Source: Candidatus Krumholzibacteriota bacterium (GTDB taxonomy: Bacteria; Krumholzibacteriota; Krumholzibacteriia; Krumholzibacteriales; Krumholzibacteriaceae). From it: a stretch of 64,000 nucleotides of DNA. The stretch covers positions 62,001 to 126,000 of the forward strand of contig JAFGCX010000010.1 of the NCBI GenBank assembly GCA_016932415.1. The letters are read 5' to 3'. The notes under the pieces were generated by a model. It did not search any database, was not told where the DNA came from, and saw only the letters and a program-made list of their open reading frames with translations. This document shows positions 25,906-33,868 of the stretch, piece after piece. A program made the translations under genes and the position numbers. Position 1 is the stretch's first letter. Each line of letters opens with the position of its first letter.

Positions 25906-26008
25906 AAGATGATCCGCCCGGTTTACGTGAGTTGATCGGTCCGGTATCCTGATCCCGCCGGTCGCTGATCCTGAAGGTACACCTGCCTCACCGTCATCCA
26001 GTATAGTA

Positions 26009-26018
26009 GCAATATTGC
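26009..26018. promoter_or_regulatory. Short palindrome before the sigma-54 activator gene
   Basis: GCAATATTGC is a perfect 10-bp palindrome about 50 nt upstream of the activator start. It is followed by TATTGCAATCATAG, which resembles part of the downstream activator-like sites (27532-27555). It may serve autoregulation; evidence is weak. Confidence 0.28.
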
Positions 26019-26067
26019 AATCATAGTCATTGCGGAAATTCTGAATCGGCGATATATTTACAGTGCC

Positions 26068-27420
26068 ATGACATCAAATACAGATATCATACTTGACAGT
26101 ATAACAGACGGAGTCTTTACCGTGGGGCTTGACTGGAGGGTGACCTCTTTTAACGCTGCCGCGGAAAGGATTACCGGGATCAGCCGCGACGATGCTATCG
26201 GCAAGTTCTGCGCCGAGGTCTTCAAAACGACAGTCTGCGAGAGCAACTGCGTCATGCGAAGGACGATGGAAAACGGACAGCCGGTCATCGACGAGGAGAT
26301 CGTGATCGTACGCTCTGACGGAGAGACCGTTACTGTCAGTGTTTCAACAGCGCTTCTCAGGGACCGTGGCGGCAAGGTGATCGGAGGGGTCGAGACTTTC
26401 AGGGATCTTTCGGTCATCAAGGAGTTGAGAAGCGCCCTTGAGGGACAGCACAGTTTTCAGGATATAATCAGCAGGAGCCACCTGATGCGCAGGCTCTTTG
26501 ATATCATGCCGGAGATAGCGGAGAGCGAAAGCACCGTGCTTATAACCGGAGCGAGCGGTACGGGTAAAGAGCTTTTCGCGAGAGCGATACATGATCTGAG
26601 CGAAAGGAAGAAAAAACCTATTGTAACGGTAAACTGCGGAGCCCTTCCCGACTCGCTTCTTGAAGCGGAGCTTTTCGGTTATAAGGCGGGGGCATTTACC
26701 GACGCGAAAAAAGACAGACCGGGCAGGTTCGCCGTAGCCGAGGGAGGCACTGTCTTTCTCGACGAGATAGGAGATCTTTCGCCCGCGACGCAGGTGAAGC
26801 TTCTCAGGGTCCTGCAGGAGAAGGTCTATGAGCCGCTGGGAAGCACCGTTACGGTAAAAGCCGATATAAGGGTGATAACTGCGACAAACCGCGATCTTGA
26901 ATCTATGGTAAGAAAGGGGACTTTCAGGGAGGATCTTTACTACAGGATAAATGTCGTGAAACTCGATATACCTCCACTGAAAAAGAGGCGAGAGGATATT
27001 CCCCTTCTGACGGATCATTTCATCTGCCGTTTCAACAGGTTGAGAAACAGGAACATCTCGGGAGTCTCGGCGAGGGTCATGGCGATTCTGATGCAGCACG
27101 ATTTTCCCGGAAATGTCAGGGAACTCGAGAATATCATAGAGCATTCCTTTATACTATGCAGGCAGGGGACTATCAAGGTCGATGCACTCCCTGAATATCT
27201 ACGGCCCCTGACAGGCGCAGGCGGCAGCGGGACGATAGATGATCTTCGAGAACTGGAGGGAAGATTTCTTGTCGATGCGTTGAGGCGCAACGGATGGAAC
27301 CGCTCCGCTGCAGCGGAAGAACTGGGAATCCATAAGACGACCCTTTGGAGAAAGATAAAGCGTCTCGGGATCGAACTTCCTCCAGGGGATGGGCGAAGCA
27401 ATAAGGCCGCCGATAAGTAG
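26068..27420 (+). CDS. Sigma-54-dependent transcriptional activator with PAS domain
   Basis: A 450-residue bacterial enhancer-binding protein. A PAS sensor domain (about 1-115) with a cysteine pair (TTVCESNC) is followed by the AAA+ domain: Walker A GASGTGKE (161-168), sigma-54 contact loop GAFTDA (208-213; the usual form is GAFTGA), Walker B GTVFLDEIG, and the arginine-finger region FREDLYYR. The C-terminal Fis-type helix-turn-helix is around WNRSAAAEELGIHKTTLWRKI. It sits directly upstream of an operon with a -24/-12 promoter and two inverted-repeat sites, so it very likely activates that operon. The same regulator/operon arrangement is known for orp loci of Desulfovibrio. Confidence 0.88.
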   Translation: MTSNTDIILDSITDGVFTVGLDWRVTSFNAAAERITGISRDDAIGKFCAEVFKTTVCESNCVMRRTMENGQPVIDEEIVIVRSDGETVTVSVSTALLRDRGGKVIGGVETFRDLSVIKELRSALEGQHSFQDIISRSHLMRRLFDIMPEIAESESTVLITGASGTGKELFARAIHDLSERKKKPIVTVNCGALPDSLLEAELFGYKAGAFTDAKKDRPGRFAVAEGGTVFLDEIGDLSPATQVKLLRVLQEKVYEPLGSTVTVKADIRVITATNRDLESMVRKGTFREDLYYRINVVKLDIPPLKKRREDIPLLTDHFICRFNRLRNRNISGVSARVMAILMQHDFPGNVRELENIIEHSFILCRQGTIKVDALPEYLRPLTGAGGSGTIDDLRELEGRFLVDALRRNGWNRSAAAEELGIHKTTLWRKIKRLGIELPPGDGRSNKAADK

Positions 27421-27497
27421 AAACTCGGCAGCAGTCCCGGAGCTGAGAGGGATCATCACCTGTATAGACAGATTCTGGCATAATGTCCAAACCGATC

Positions 27498-27521
27498 TAC
27501 AGTTGCGTTGGTGCAACTGTA
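27498..27521. promoter_or_regulatory. Inverted repeat, likely upstream activator site 1
   Basis: TACAGTTGC, 6 nt, GCAACTGTA: a perfect 9-bp inverted repeat. It lies about 130 bp upstream of the -24/-12 promoter, a normal distance for an enhancer-binding protein site. Confidence 0.65.
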
Positions 27522-27531
27522 AACGAGCGCA

Positions 27532-27555
27532 TATTATTGCAATAATGCAACTATA
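27532..27555. promoter_or_regulatory. Inverted repeat, likely upstream activator site 2
   Basis: The pattern ATTGC-AATAAT-GCAACT repeats site 1 in register: the TTGC-N6-GCAA core is identical and seven of nine arm positions pair. The two centres are 34 bp apart, about three helical turns, so two dimers would bind the same DNA face. Confidence 0.58.
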
Positions 27556-27637
27556 GATCAACCATGCCATAAACTCATAAATGTATAACACTTTGTAATT
27601 AATTTTGTTAGACGAACAATTTAGAAATACAATTTAG

Positions 27638-27653
27638 TGGCATACATTGTGCG
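27638..27653 (+). promoter_or_regulatory. Sigma-54 (-24/-12) promoter of the orp-like operon
   Basis: TGGCATACATTGTGCG has the invariant GG (27639-27640) and GC (27651-27652) with the correct 10-nt spacing and the TGGCA block. It lies about 27 nt upstream of the first ATG and downstream of both inverted repeats. Confidence 0.78.
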
Positions 27654-27679
27654 TATAATAACGATGGAGCGAAAATGCA

Positions 27680-28081
27680 ATGAAAGTAGCAATTACAATA
27701 TGGAATGGTCGTGTCTCACCTGTATTCGATTCAGCCTGCAGGTTGGCTGTAATGGATATAGGCGAAAAGGGCGATATTTCAAGCAGGGAATTCGATGTAA
27801 GTACTCTCTCCCTTGCTGAAAGGAAAGGGCAGCTCGAAGCGCTGGGGATAGATATCCTTGTCTGCGGTGCGATATCAAACAGGCAGGCACAATTGATCGA
27901 ATCTCTCGGGATCTCGATAATCCCATGGGTTTCGGCAGGTATCAGCGAGGTAGTTACCGCACTTTCGAGCGGTTCTATCGGAGAGATGGATTTTCTTATG
28001 CCGGGATGCCGGCGAAGGGGTCGCTGCCAGAGAAGGGGCCGAGCAGATTCCTTCGCGGGGAGAAGGAGAAGAAAGGAGTAA
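27680..28081 (+). CDS. NifX/NifB-type metal-cluster-binding protein (first)
   Basis: A 133-residue protein of the dinitrogenase iron-molybdenum cofactor-binding family (NifX-like fold), which in orp loci binds a metal-sulfur cluster. The start MKVAITIWNGRVSPVFDSA and the middle DILVCGAISNRQAQLIESLGI fit the family. The C-terminus is a short arginine-rich tail (RRRGRCQRRGR), which is unusual. GGAG lies 10 nt before the ATG, and the mRNA leader from the sigma-54 promoter would be very short. Confidence 0.78.
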   Translation: MKVAITIWNGRVSPVFDSACRLAVMDIGEKGDISSREFDVSTLSLAERKGQLEALGIDILVCGAISNRQAQLIESLGISIIPWVSAGISEVVTALSSGSIGEMDFLMPGCRRRGRCQRRGRADSFAGRRRRKE

Positions 28082-28082
28082 A

Positions 28083-28445
28083 ATGAAGATAGCAATTACC
28101 TCCGTGGGGCAGAGCGAGAAGAGCGAAATGGACCAGAGGTTCGGCAGGGCGCAATATTTCATGGTCTATGACACTGAGACCGGTGGATATAAATCGATCT
28201 CAAACCTCTCATCTGCTTCCGCGGCGCAGGGCGCGGGGATAAAGACATCGGAGATGCTTTCAAAAGAAGGCGTTGAGACAGTCATCACCGGGCACTGCGG
28301 ACCGAAAGCTTTCTCGACACTTGCTGCGGCGAAGATAAAAGTTGTTTTAAGTGCCCAGGGGAAAGTCAATGAAGTCGTCGGCAGATACCTTGCCGGAGAA
28401 TTGGACGAGACAGATGGTCCGGATGTCCAAAGCCACTGGACCTGA
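28083..28445 (+). CDS. NifX/NifB-type metal-cluster-binding protein (second)
   Basis: A 120-residue NifX-like protein beginning 1 nt after the previous stop. Seen: MKIAITSVGQSEKSEMDQRFGRAQYF, with the family's D-x-R-F-G-R-A segment, VETVITGHCGPKAF and a C-terminal helix. It belongs to the same family as the orange protein (Orp) of Desulfovibrio, which binds a mixed-metal sulfide cluster. Whether a cluster is bound here is not visible. Confidence 0.8.
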   Translation: MKIAITSVGQSEKSEMDQRFGRAQYFMVYDTETGGYKSISNLSSASAAQGAGIKTSEMLSKEGVETVITGHCGPKAFSTLAAAKIKVVLSAQGKVNEVVGRYLAGELDETDGPDVQSHWT

Positions 28446-28462
28446 AAAAGGAGATGATCAGT

Positions 28463-28819
28463 ATGCCTAGAGGAGATAGAAAAGGACCTGCCGGGGAAGG
28501 CCCGATGACAGGACGCGGAGCTGGATATTGCAGCGGTAATGATCAGCCTGGATTCATGAGCGCGGGGTCAGGCATGGGACTGCGAAGAGGTGGTGGTCCT
28601 GGAGCAGGAAGGATGAATCGTTTTAACGCCGGTCAGAGAACACCAGGGGGAAGAAGATCGGGCAGGTATGGAGGATATCCCGGGCCGCGCGGATATCGAT
28701 ATACTGAAGAGACTGCCGGTGATGAGAAGTCGATGCTGAGCGCGGAGGCTGAGATCCTGCAGAAGGAACTCGATGCTATCAAAAAGCGCCTGGAATCATT
28801 GAACGATAAAAAGAAATAA
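28463..28819 (+). CDS. Small Gly/Arg-rich protein (DUF5320-like)
   Basis: A 118-residue protein with MPRGDRKGPAGEGPMTGRG near the N-terminus, a glycine- and arginine-rich centre and a coiled-coil-like C-terminal helix (about 85-115, EAEILQKELDAIKKRLESL). This layout is that of DUF5320 proteins that accompany NifX/MinD genes in anaerobes. Role unknown, perhaps scaffold or partner of the ATPases. ATG 28463 has AAGGAG at 9 nt; the earlier in-frame ATG at 28454 is too close. Confidence 0.75.
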   Translation: MPRGDRKGPAGEGPMTGRGAGYCSGNDQPGFMSAGSGMGLRRGGGPGAGRMNRFNAGQRTPGGRRSGRYGGYPGPRGYRYTEETAGDEKSMLSAEAEILQKELDAIKKRLESLNDKKK

Positions 28820-28830
28820 AGGTGCTATAG

Positions 28831-29709
28831 ATGAAAATTGCTGTGGCCAGTGGCAAGGGAGGGACCGGGAAGACTACTGTCGCGGTGAACCTTGCCGCGA
28901 GGGCAGGTCTTCGCGGCGAAAGCGCCATATATGTGGACTGCGATGTCGAGGAACCGAACGGGCATCTCTTTTTAAAACCGGAGATTGAAGAGATCCGGAG
29001 GGTGGAGATCCCTGTTCCGGTGATAGAGGATGAAAAGTGCAACAGTTGCGGCGAATGCGGGAAAATATGCCATTTTAACGCGATCGCGATGATCCTCGAC
29101 AAGGTCCTGCTTTTTCCAGAGTTATGCCATGGTTGTGGAGGATGTTTCCATGCCTGCCCGACAGGGGCGATAACGGAATCTCCGAGGGATGTAGGAAAGA
29201 TTGAAAGTGGAAAGGCGTATATTGACGCTCCCGATGGCAGGAAGGTCGTCGAATTCATTCATGGGGTACTCAATCTCAATGAAGCGATGCCTGTGCCTGT
29301 AATAAGGGACATACGAAAGATGATTCCGGAAAAGAAATGGGTCGTTATAGATGCTCCTCCTGGAAATGCCTGCTCGATGGTAGAAACGGTCCGGGGAAGC
29401 GATTACGCGTTGCTCGTTACTGAACAGACTCCTTTCGGATTGAATGATCTCGAGCTGGCTTGCAGGACTGTAAAAGAACTCGATGTCCCGGTCGGAGTGG
29501 TGATCAACAGGTCGGGGACGGGATACACCGGAGTAAGTGAGTTCTGCGCGAGAGAAGGGATCGAGATCCTCGCTGCTATTCCCGAATCGATGGAAGTAGC
29601 GAGGATATATTCTAGAGGGGATATCATCGTAAATGAATCAGGTCAATTTGCCTCTGTCATCGATGGACTCTTGAAAAAGCTCGAAGAAAGGACAGGGTCG
29701 GCTCGATGA
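28831..29709 (+). CDS. MinD/Mrp-type ATPase with inserted ferredoxin domain (first)
   Basis: A 292-residue deviant-Walker ATPase: IAVASGKGGTGKTTVAVN at the N-terminus, two 4Fe-4S motifs (CNSCGECGKICH and CHGCGGCFHACP, about residues 68-112) inserted in the core, and the WVVIDAPPG switch segment. Such ATPases load or move metal-sulfur clusters in the cytoplasm; in orp loci two of them work with NifX-like proteins. It overlaps the next paralogue by 4 nt. Confidence 0.86.
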   Translation: MKIAVASGKGGTGKTTVAVNLAARAGLRGESAIYVDCDVEEPNGHLFLKPEIEEIRRVEIPVPVIEDEKCNSCGECGKICHFNAIAMILDKVLLFPELCHGCGGCFHACPTGAITESPRDVGKIESGKAYIDAPDGRKVVEFIHGVLNLNEAMPVPVIRDIRKMIPEKKWVVIDAPPGNACSMVETVRGSDYALLVTEQTPFGLNDLELACRTVKELDVPVGVVINRSGTGYTGVSEFCAREGIEILAAIPESMEVARIYSRGDIIVNESGQFASVIDGLLKKLEERTGSAR

Positions 29710-30587
29710 TAAAAGAACTGGTTATCATAAGTGGAAAGGGTGGGACAGGGAAGACAAGCGTGGCCGCTTCCTTTGCCGGCCTTGCCGGCAGAGTAGTGAT
29801 CGCTGATTGCGATGTCGACGCGGCGAACATGCATCTTGTCATGGCTCCGGTCACCAGGGAGACCACCCGGTTCAGCGGCGGCAAAATAGCTCTTATTTCG
29901 CCTGAGATCTGCGCCGGATGCGGAAAATGTCTCGATCTCTGCCGGTATGACGCGATAACAGAAGAGAATGGATCATACGCAATCGATAAAATCGCTTGTG
30001 AAGGATGTGGAGTATGTGCATATTTCTGTCCCGCAAAGGCTATCGAGATGGTCGACGATGAGAATGGAGAATGGTACATCTCTGATACACCGTATGGACC
30101 GATGGTACATGCGAGGCTCGGCGCCGGCGGGGAGAATTCCGGGAAACTGGTCACTCTGGTACGTAACCAGGCAAGACAGATAGCGAAGAAAAATAAAACG
30201 GAGACGATACTGGTGGACGGTTCCCCCGGGATCGGGTGCCCGGTGATAGCGTCGATAACGGGTGCCGACGCTGTTCTTGTGGTGACTGAACCATCGATGT
30301 CGGGACTTCATGATCTTAAAAGAGTCGTAAGTATCGGCAGGCATTTTGGGGCCAGGGTGCTGGTCGCGATAAACAAATATGATATTAACCTTGATATGAC
30401 CGATGAAATACTTGGCTTTATTAAAGACGAGGAACTGGAACTTGCCGGCAGGGTACATTATGATATCGATGTCACACTGGCGCAGATAGCGGGGAAAAGC
30501 GTCGTGGAATTCTCCGATGGCCAGGCAGCTTCCGATATCAGAGAAATGTGGACCAATATAGCCTTAGCTTTGGAACTGGAGGAATGA
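29706..30587 (+). CDS. MinD/Mrp-type ATPase with inserted ferredoxin domain (second)
   Basis: A 293-residue paralogue of the preceding protein: LVIISGKGGTGKTSVAAS, ferredoxin motifs CAGCGKCLDLCR and CEGCGVCAYFCP (about residues 62-108), and ILVDGSPGIGCPV. The two probably act as a pair. Its stop overlaps the ATG of the Mrp gene by one base (TGATG). Confidence 0.86.
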   Translation: MIKELVIISGKGGTGKTSVAASFAGLAGRVVIADCDVDAANMHLVMAPVTRETTRFSGGKIALISPEICAGCGKCLDLCRYDAITEENGSYAIDKIACEGCGVCAYFCPAKAIEMVDDENGEWYISDTPYGPMVHARLGAGGENSGKLVTLVRNQARQIAKKNKTETILVDGSPGIGCPVIASITGADAVLVVTEPSMSGLHDLKRVVSIGRHFGARVLVAINKYDINLDMTDEILGFIKDEELELAGRVHYDIDVTLAQIAGKSVVEFSDGQAASDIREMWTNIALALELEE

Positions 30588-31837
30588 TGAGCGGGAAACC
30601 CGATCAGGAAAAATTGAATAAAAGAATGGGCCTTATCAGACACAAGGTCCTTGTTCTTTCGGGCAAGGGTGGAGTCGGAAAGAGCACGGTCGCGGTAAAT
30701 ATTGCGGTCGCCCTTGCTTCCGCCGGAAAGAAAGTAGGACTTCTCGATGTCGACATTCATGGACCGAGCATCCCGAAGATGCTTGGAATCGAGAATATGA
30801 GCCTTGAGGGGAGTAAAGAGGCGATAAGACCTTTCGAAGTAGGAGATAATCTGCGTGTCATGTCTCTTGGTTTTCTTCTCAGGCATTCCGATGAAGCGGT
30901 GATATGGAGAGGGCCGATGAAGATGGGTGTAATAAGCCAGTTTCTTTCCGACGTCGAATGGGGTGAACTTGATTATCTCGTGATCGATTCTCCTCCGGGG
31001 ACCGGAGATGAACCTCTGTCGGTAGCGCAGCTGATTCCTGACGCCGATGGAGCGGTGATCGTGACTACACCTCAGAGCGTTGCCCTGATAGATGTAAGGA
31101 AATGCGTGACTTTCTGCAGGCAGTTGAATCTGCCGGTCCTTGGTGTGGTAGAGAATATGAGCGGTTTCGTCTGCCCGCACTGTGGCGAACACACCGATAT
31201 CTTCACCAGCGGTGGTGGTAAGGAAATGGCAGAGGATATGGGTATCCCGTTTCTTGGCTCGGTGCCGGTGGACCCTGAAGTCACTCTCGCCGGAGACAGC
31301 GGCCAGCCCTTTATTCTAAGCCATCCGGAGACCGAGACGGGAAAGCTTTTTTCCGCCCTGATAACTCCTCTGCTTTTGCTTAAAAAAAGAGTTATGACGG
31401 GGAAACCTTCGACATGCGGAAGCTGCACGTCATGCGATGATGGCAAAGGGAGGATGAAGATAGCTGTACCGGTGGATAACGGAGCGGTAAGCGCGCATTT
31501 CGGGCACGCGCAGAAATTCATGTTTTACGAGATAGATTGTTCCGACAACAGCATAGTATCGGCTCTCGAAAAGGTGCCCCCTCCGCATGAGGAGGGCGTG
31601 ATTCCGAAGTGGCTTAAAGGTGAGGAAGCGAACCTGCTTATCACCGGTGGTCTTGGAGCAAAAGCGAGGCAGTTGTTCGATCAGTACGGCATCGATGTCG
31701 TGACGGGAGCTCCGCAGGAAGAACCGGCCAGGGTCGTCGGCCTTTACCTCAATGGAGATCTTAGTACGTCGGCTAACGCCTGCGGGCATGAGGATGGGGG
31801 AGGATGCGGAAGCGGGGGAGGATGCGGAGGGCACTGA
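30587..31837 (+). CDS. Mrp/ApbC iron-sulfur carrier ATPase fused to a NifX-like domain
   Basis: A 416-residue fusion. The N-terminal two thirds are an Mrp/NBP35 ATPase (LSGKGGVGKSTVAVN, LDVDIHGPSIPK, IDSPPGTGDEP, and the cluster-binding C-P-H-C pair in FVCPHCGEHT). After a CGSCTSCDDGK linker a NifX-type domain follows (from about residue 287, MKIAVPVDNGAVSAHFGHA). The protein ends in a glycine tail with repeated Cys and His (CGHEDGGGCGSGGGCGGH). Such fusions suggest that cluster transport and the metal cofactor domain share one chain. GGAGG lies 4 nt before the ATG. Confidence 0.86.
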   Translation: MSGKPDQEKLNKRMGLIRHKVLVLSGKGGVGKSTVAVNIAVALASAGKKVGLLDVDIHGPSIPKMLGIENMSLEGSKEAIRPFEVGDNLRVMSLGFLLRHSDEAVIWRGPMKMGVISQFLSDVEWGELDYLVIDSPPGTGDEPLSVAQLIPDADGAVIVTTPQSVALIDVRKCVTFCRQLNLPVLGVVENMSGFVCPHCGEHTDIFTSGGGKEMAEDMGIPFLGSVPVDPEVTLAGDSGQPFILSHPETETGKLFSALITPLLLLKKRVMTGKPSTCGSCTSCDDGKGRMKIAVPVDNGAVSAHFGHAQKFMFYEIDCSDNSIVSALEKVPPPHEEGVIPKWLKGEEANLLITGGLGAKARQLFDQYGIDVVTGAPQEEPARVVGLYLNGDLSTSANACGHEDGGGCGSGGGCGGH

Positions 31838-31930
31838 TTTCTAAAAGGATTAATGGGATTTTGCGCCTGGTCTGGAGATAGACTGGAAAATTTGATCGAG
31901 TTGATCGATCCCGTGAAAGGAGATTTACCG

Positions 31931-33115
31931 ATGAAGGATATCAGAGAGAAGTCGAAGGATACGCAGTGTGTGCATTCGAGCCTTATTCCAGACAAGACGG
32001 GAACAGTAGTTACTCCCATATACCAGACTTCGACATTCAGTTTTCGCAACGCTGATCATGGAGCAGACCTCTTTGCCGGCAGGGAGAAGGGATATATCTA
32101 CACGAGACTGGCTAATCCCACTGTCGAATCGGTAGAACAGTCTGTAGCGATCCTTGAGGGTGGATTCGGAGGTATCGGATGCGGAAGCGGTATGGCAGCG
32201 CTCCACCTTGCCTTTGCTTCGATCCTTCATTCGGGTGACCATGTGATCTGCAGCGAATCGGTCTACGGTCCAGTCGTGGGCCTGTTGAAAGAACAGTTCG
32301 GCAACTTCGGCATATCCGCCACTTTTGTTGATACTACCGATTTGAATGCCATCAAAGACGCGATCAGGCCGGAGACATCGTTGATTCATATCGAGACTCC
32401 TGGCAATCCGACAATGGCTGTCTCAGACATCGCGGCGATCGCCGATATCGCGCACTCAAATGATGCCAGGCTGACAGTCGATAATACCTTCATGAGCCCT
32501 ATCCTCCAGAGGCCGTTCAAACATGGAGCTGATATAGTGATCCATTCGATGACAAAATTCATCAATGGACACGCCGACGTAGTGGCGGGGATGGTCGTGG
32601 CGAAAGATGAGGAGAGCTACAGGCATATAAGGCGAATGTCCAACGCATTTGGCGGCACGATAGATCCATTCAATTCTTTCCTCGTCGCCAGAGGTATCAA
32701 AACACTTTCGCTCAGAGTGAAGCACCAGAGCAGAAGCGCGGAAAAAGTGGCCGGATTCCTCGATTCACACCCGAAAGTCGACAGGGTCATGTATCCGGGC
32801 TTGAAATCCCATCCTCAATATGAGATACATAAGAGACAGTCCGATGGTCCCGGGGCGCTGATAAGTTTTGAGCTCAAGGGAGGGATCAAGGCAGGAAAGA
32901 TCCTTATGGATTCACTTCATCTCTGCGTACTGGCTGTCAGTCTCGGCGGCGTTGAGACACTTATCCAGCATCCGGCGGCGATGACCCACGCGAGCATGGC
33001 GCCGGAGATAAGGAAACAGGCGGGGATCACCGATGGACTGGTCAGGATATCGATAGGGATCGAGGATGTCGATGAGATACTGGCCGATCTTACGCAGGGC
33101 CTGGAAAAGATATAA
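31931..33115 (+). CDS. Cystathionine/methionine gamma-lyase-type PLP enzyme
   Basis: A 394-residue fold-type I PLP enzyme. Seen: TQCVHSSLIPDK, TPIYQTSTFSF, YTRLANPTVESVE, IGCGSGMAAL, RLTVDNTFMSPI and the PLP-lysine motif HSMTKFINGHADVV, with VRISIGIEDVDEI at the end. It would split or form C-S bonds in cystathionine, methionine or homocysteine, releasing or fixing sulfur. The start follows AAAGGAG; the longer frame to 31853 is less likely. It lies 93 nt after the orp-like operon and may be cotranscribed. Confidence 0.82.
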   Translation: MKDIREKSKDTQCVHSSLIPDKTGTVVTPIYQTSTFSFRNADHGADLFAGREKGYIYTRLANPTVESVEQSVAILEGGFGGIGCGSGMAALHLAFASILHSGDHVICSESVYGPVVGLLKEQFGNFGISATFVDTTDLNAIKDAIRPETSLIHIETPGNPTMAVSDIAAIADIAHSNDARLTVDNTFMSPILQRPFKHGADIVIHSMTKFINGHADVVAGMVVAKDEESYRHIRRMSNAFGGTIDPFNSFLVARGIKTLSLRVKHQSRSAEKVAGFLDSHPKVDRVMYPGLKSHPQYEIHKRQSDGPGALISFELKGGIKAGKILMDSLHLCVLAVSLGGVETLIQHPAAMTHASMAPEIRKQAGITDGLVRISIGIEDVDEILADLTQGLEKI

Positions 33116-33169
33116 TGCGCGGATACTGTTATATCGAAGGCCTGAACTGTTTACGCAAATGGAGATGGG

Positions 33170-33805
33170 ATGATATGGAGACTGGCGCAACCCGCGCCTG
33201 AAGCGATAGAAGAGTATAAAAAATATCAGGCCGAAAGAGATCGGATATACCTCGATCATGGTATCGACAAAAAAGGGATGGCCAAGTTTGTCATAGATGC
33301 CGCCGAGCCATTTATCGGACCTGTCCTTGATCTTGGTACAGGCCAGGGTCTCACCGCGATAGAGATAGCCAGCCGTGGACATCGAGTGATTACGGTCGAT
33401 ATTTCCGAGAAAGAACTCTGTGATGCTCACATGAACGCGATCGCCGCGGGTGTCGATTCAAGACTTGAGTTCCAGGTCGTCGATAACAGGACGCTTCCGT
33501 TTGAAGATGATTCTTTCAACCTGGTCACGATGGTCAACGTACTACATCATCTCGATGACCCTGATGCGGCGCTTCCCGAGATATCGAGAGTATTGAGGAG
33601 AGGCGGAAAACTTCTGATATCCGATTTTACCGAGACAGGATTTTCCATACTCGACGGTATTTTGGGTGAAGAGGGAAGGACCCACAAGAAAAACACCGAA
33701 GAGACTGTCGATACGATCTCGAGTAAACTTGGAAAGTACAGCCTTAAGTGCACGATACGCGATTCAAGATTCCATCAGTACCTGATGATCGCCGAAAAAA
33801 GATAG
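33170..33805 (+). CDS. Class I SAM-dependent methyltransferase
   Basis: A 211-residue methyltransferase of the UbiE/Methyltransf_11 type. SAM motif I is VLDLGTGQGLTAIEIA (about 50-65), the acidic end of strand 2 is VITVDIS, and VTMVNVLHHLDDPDAA is the post-motif region. Substrate unknown. GGAG precedes the ATG at 33170. It is oriented with the following repair-type genes but separated from them by 63 nt. Confidence 0.8.
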   Translation: MIWRLAQPAPEAIEEYKKYQAERDRIYLDHGIDKKGMAKFVIDAAEPFIGPVLDLGTGQGLTAIEIASRGHRVITVDISEKELCDAHMNAIAAGVDSRLEFQVVDNRTLPFEDDSFNLVTMVNVLHHLDDPDAALPEISRVLRRGGKLLISDFTETGFSILDGILGEEGRTHKKNTEETVDTISSKLGKYSLKCTIRDSRFHQYLMIAEKR

Positions 33806-33868
33806 TCCGTTCCGTGCGGGAAGGGCATCTATCATGGCCAGGAACCCAGCCTCCTTACGGAGGCAGGA

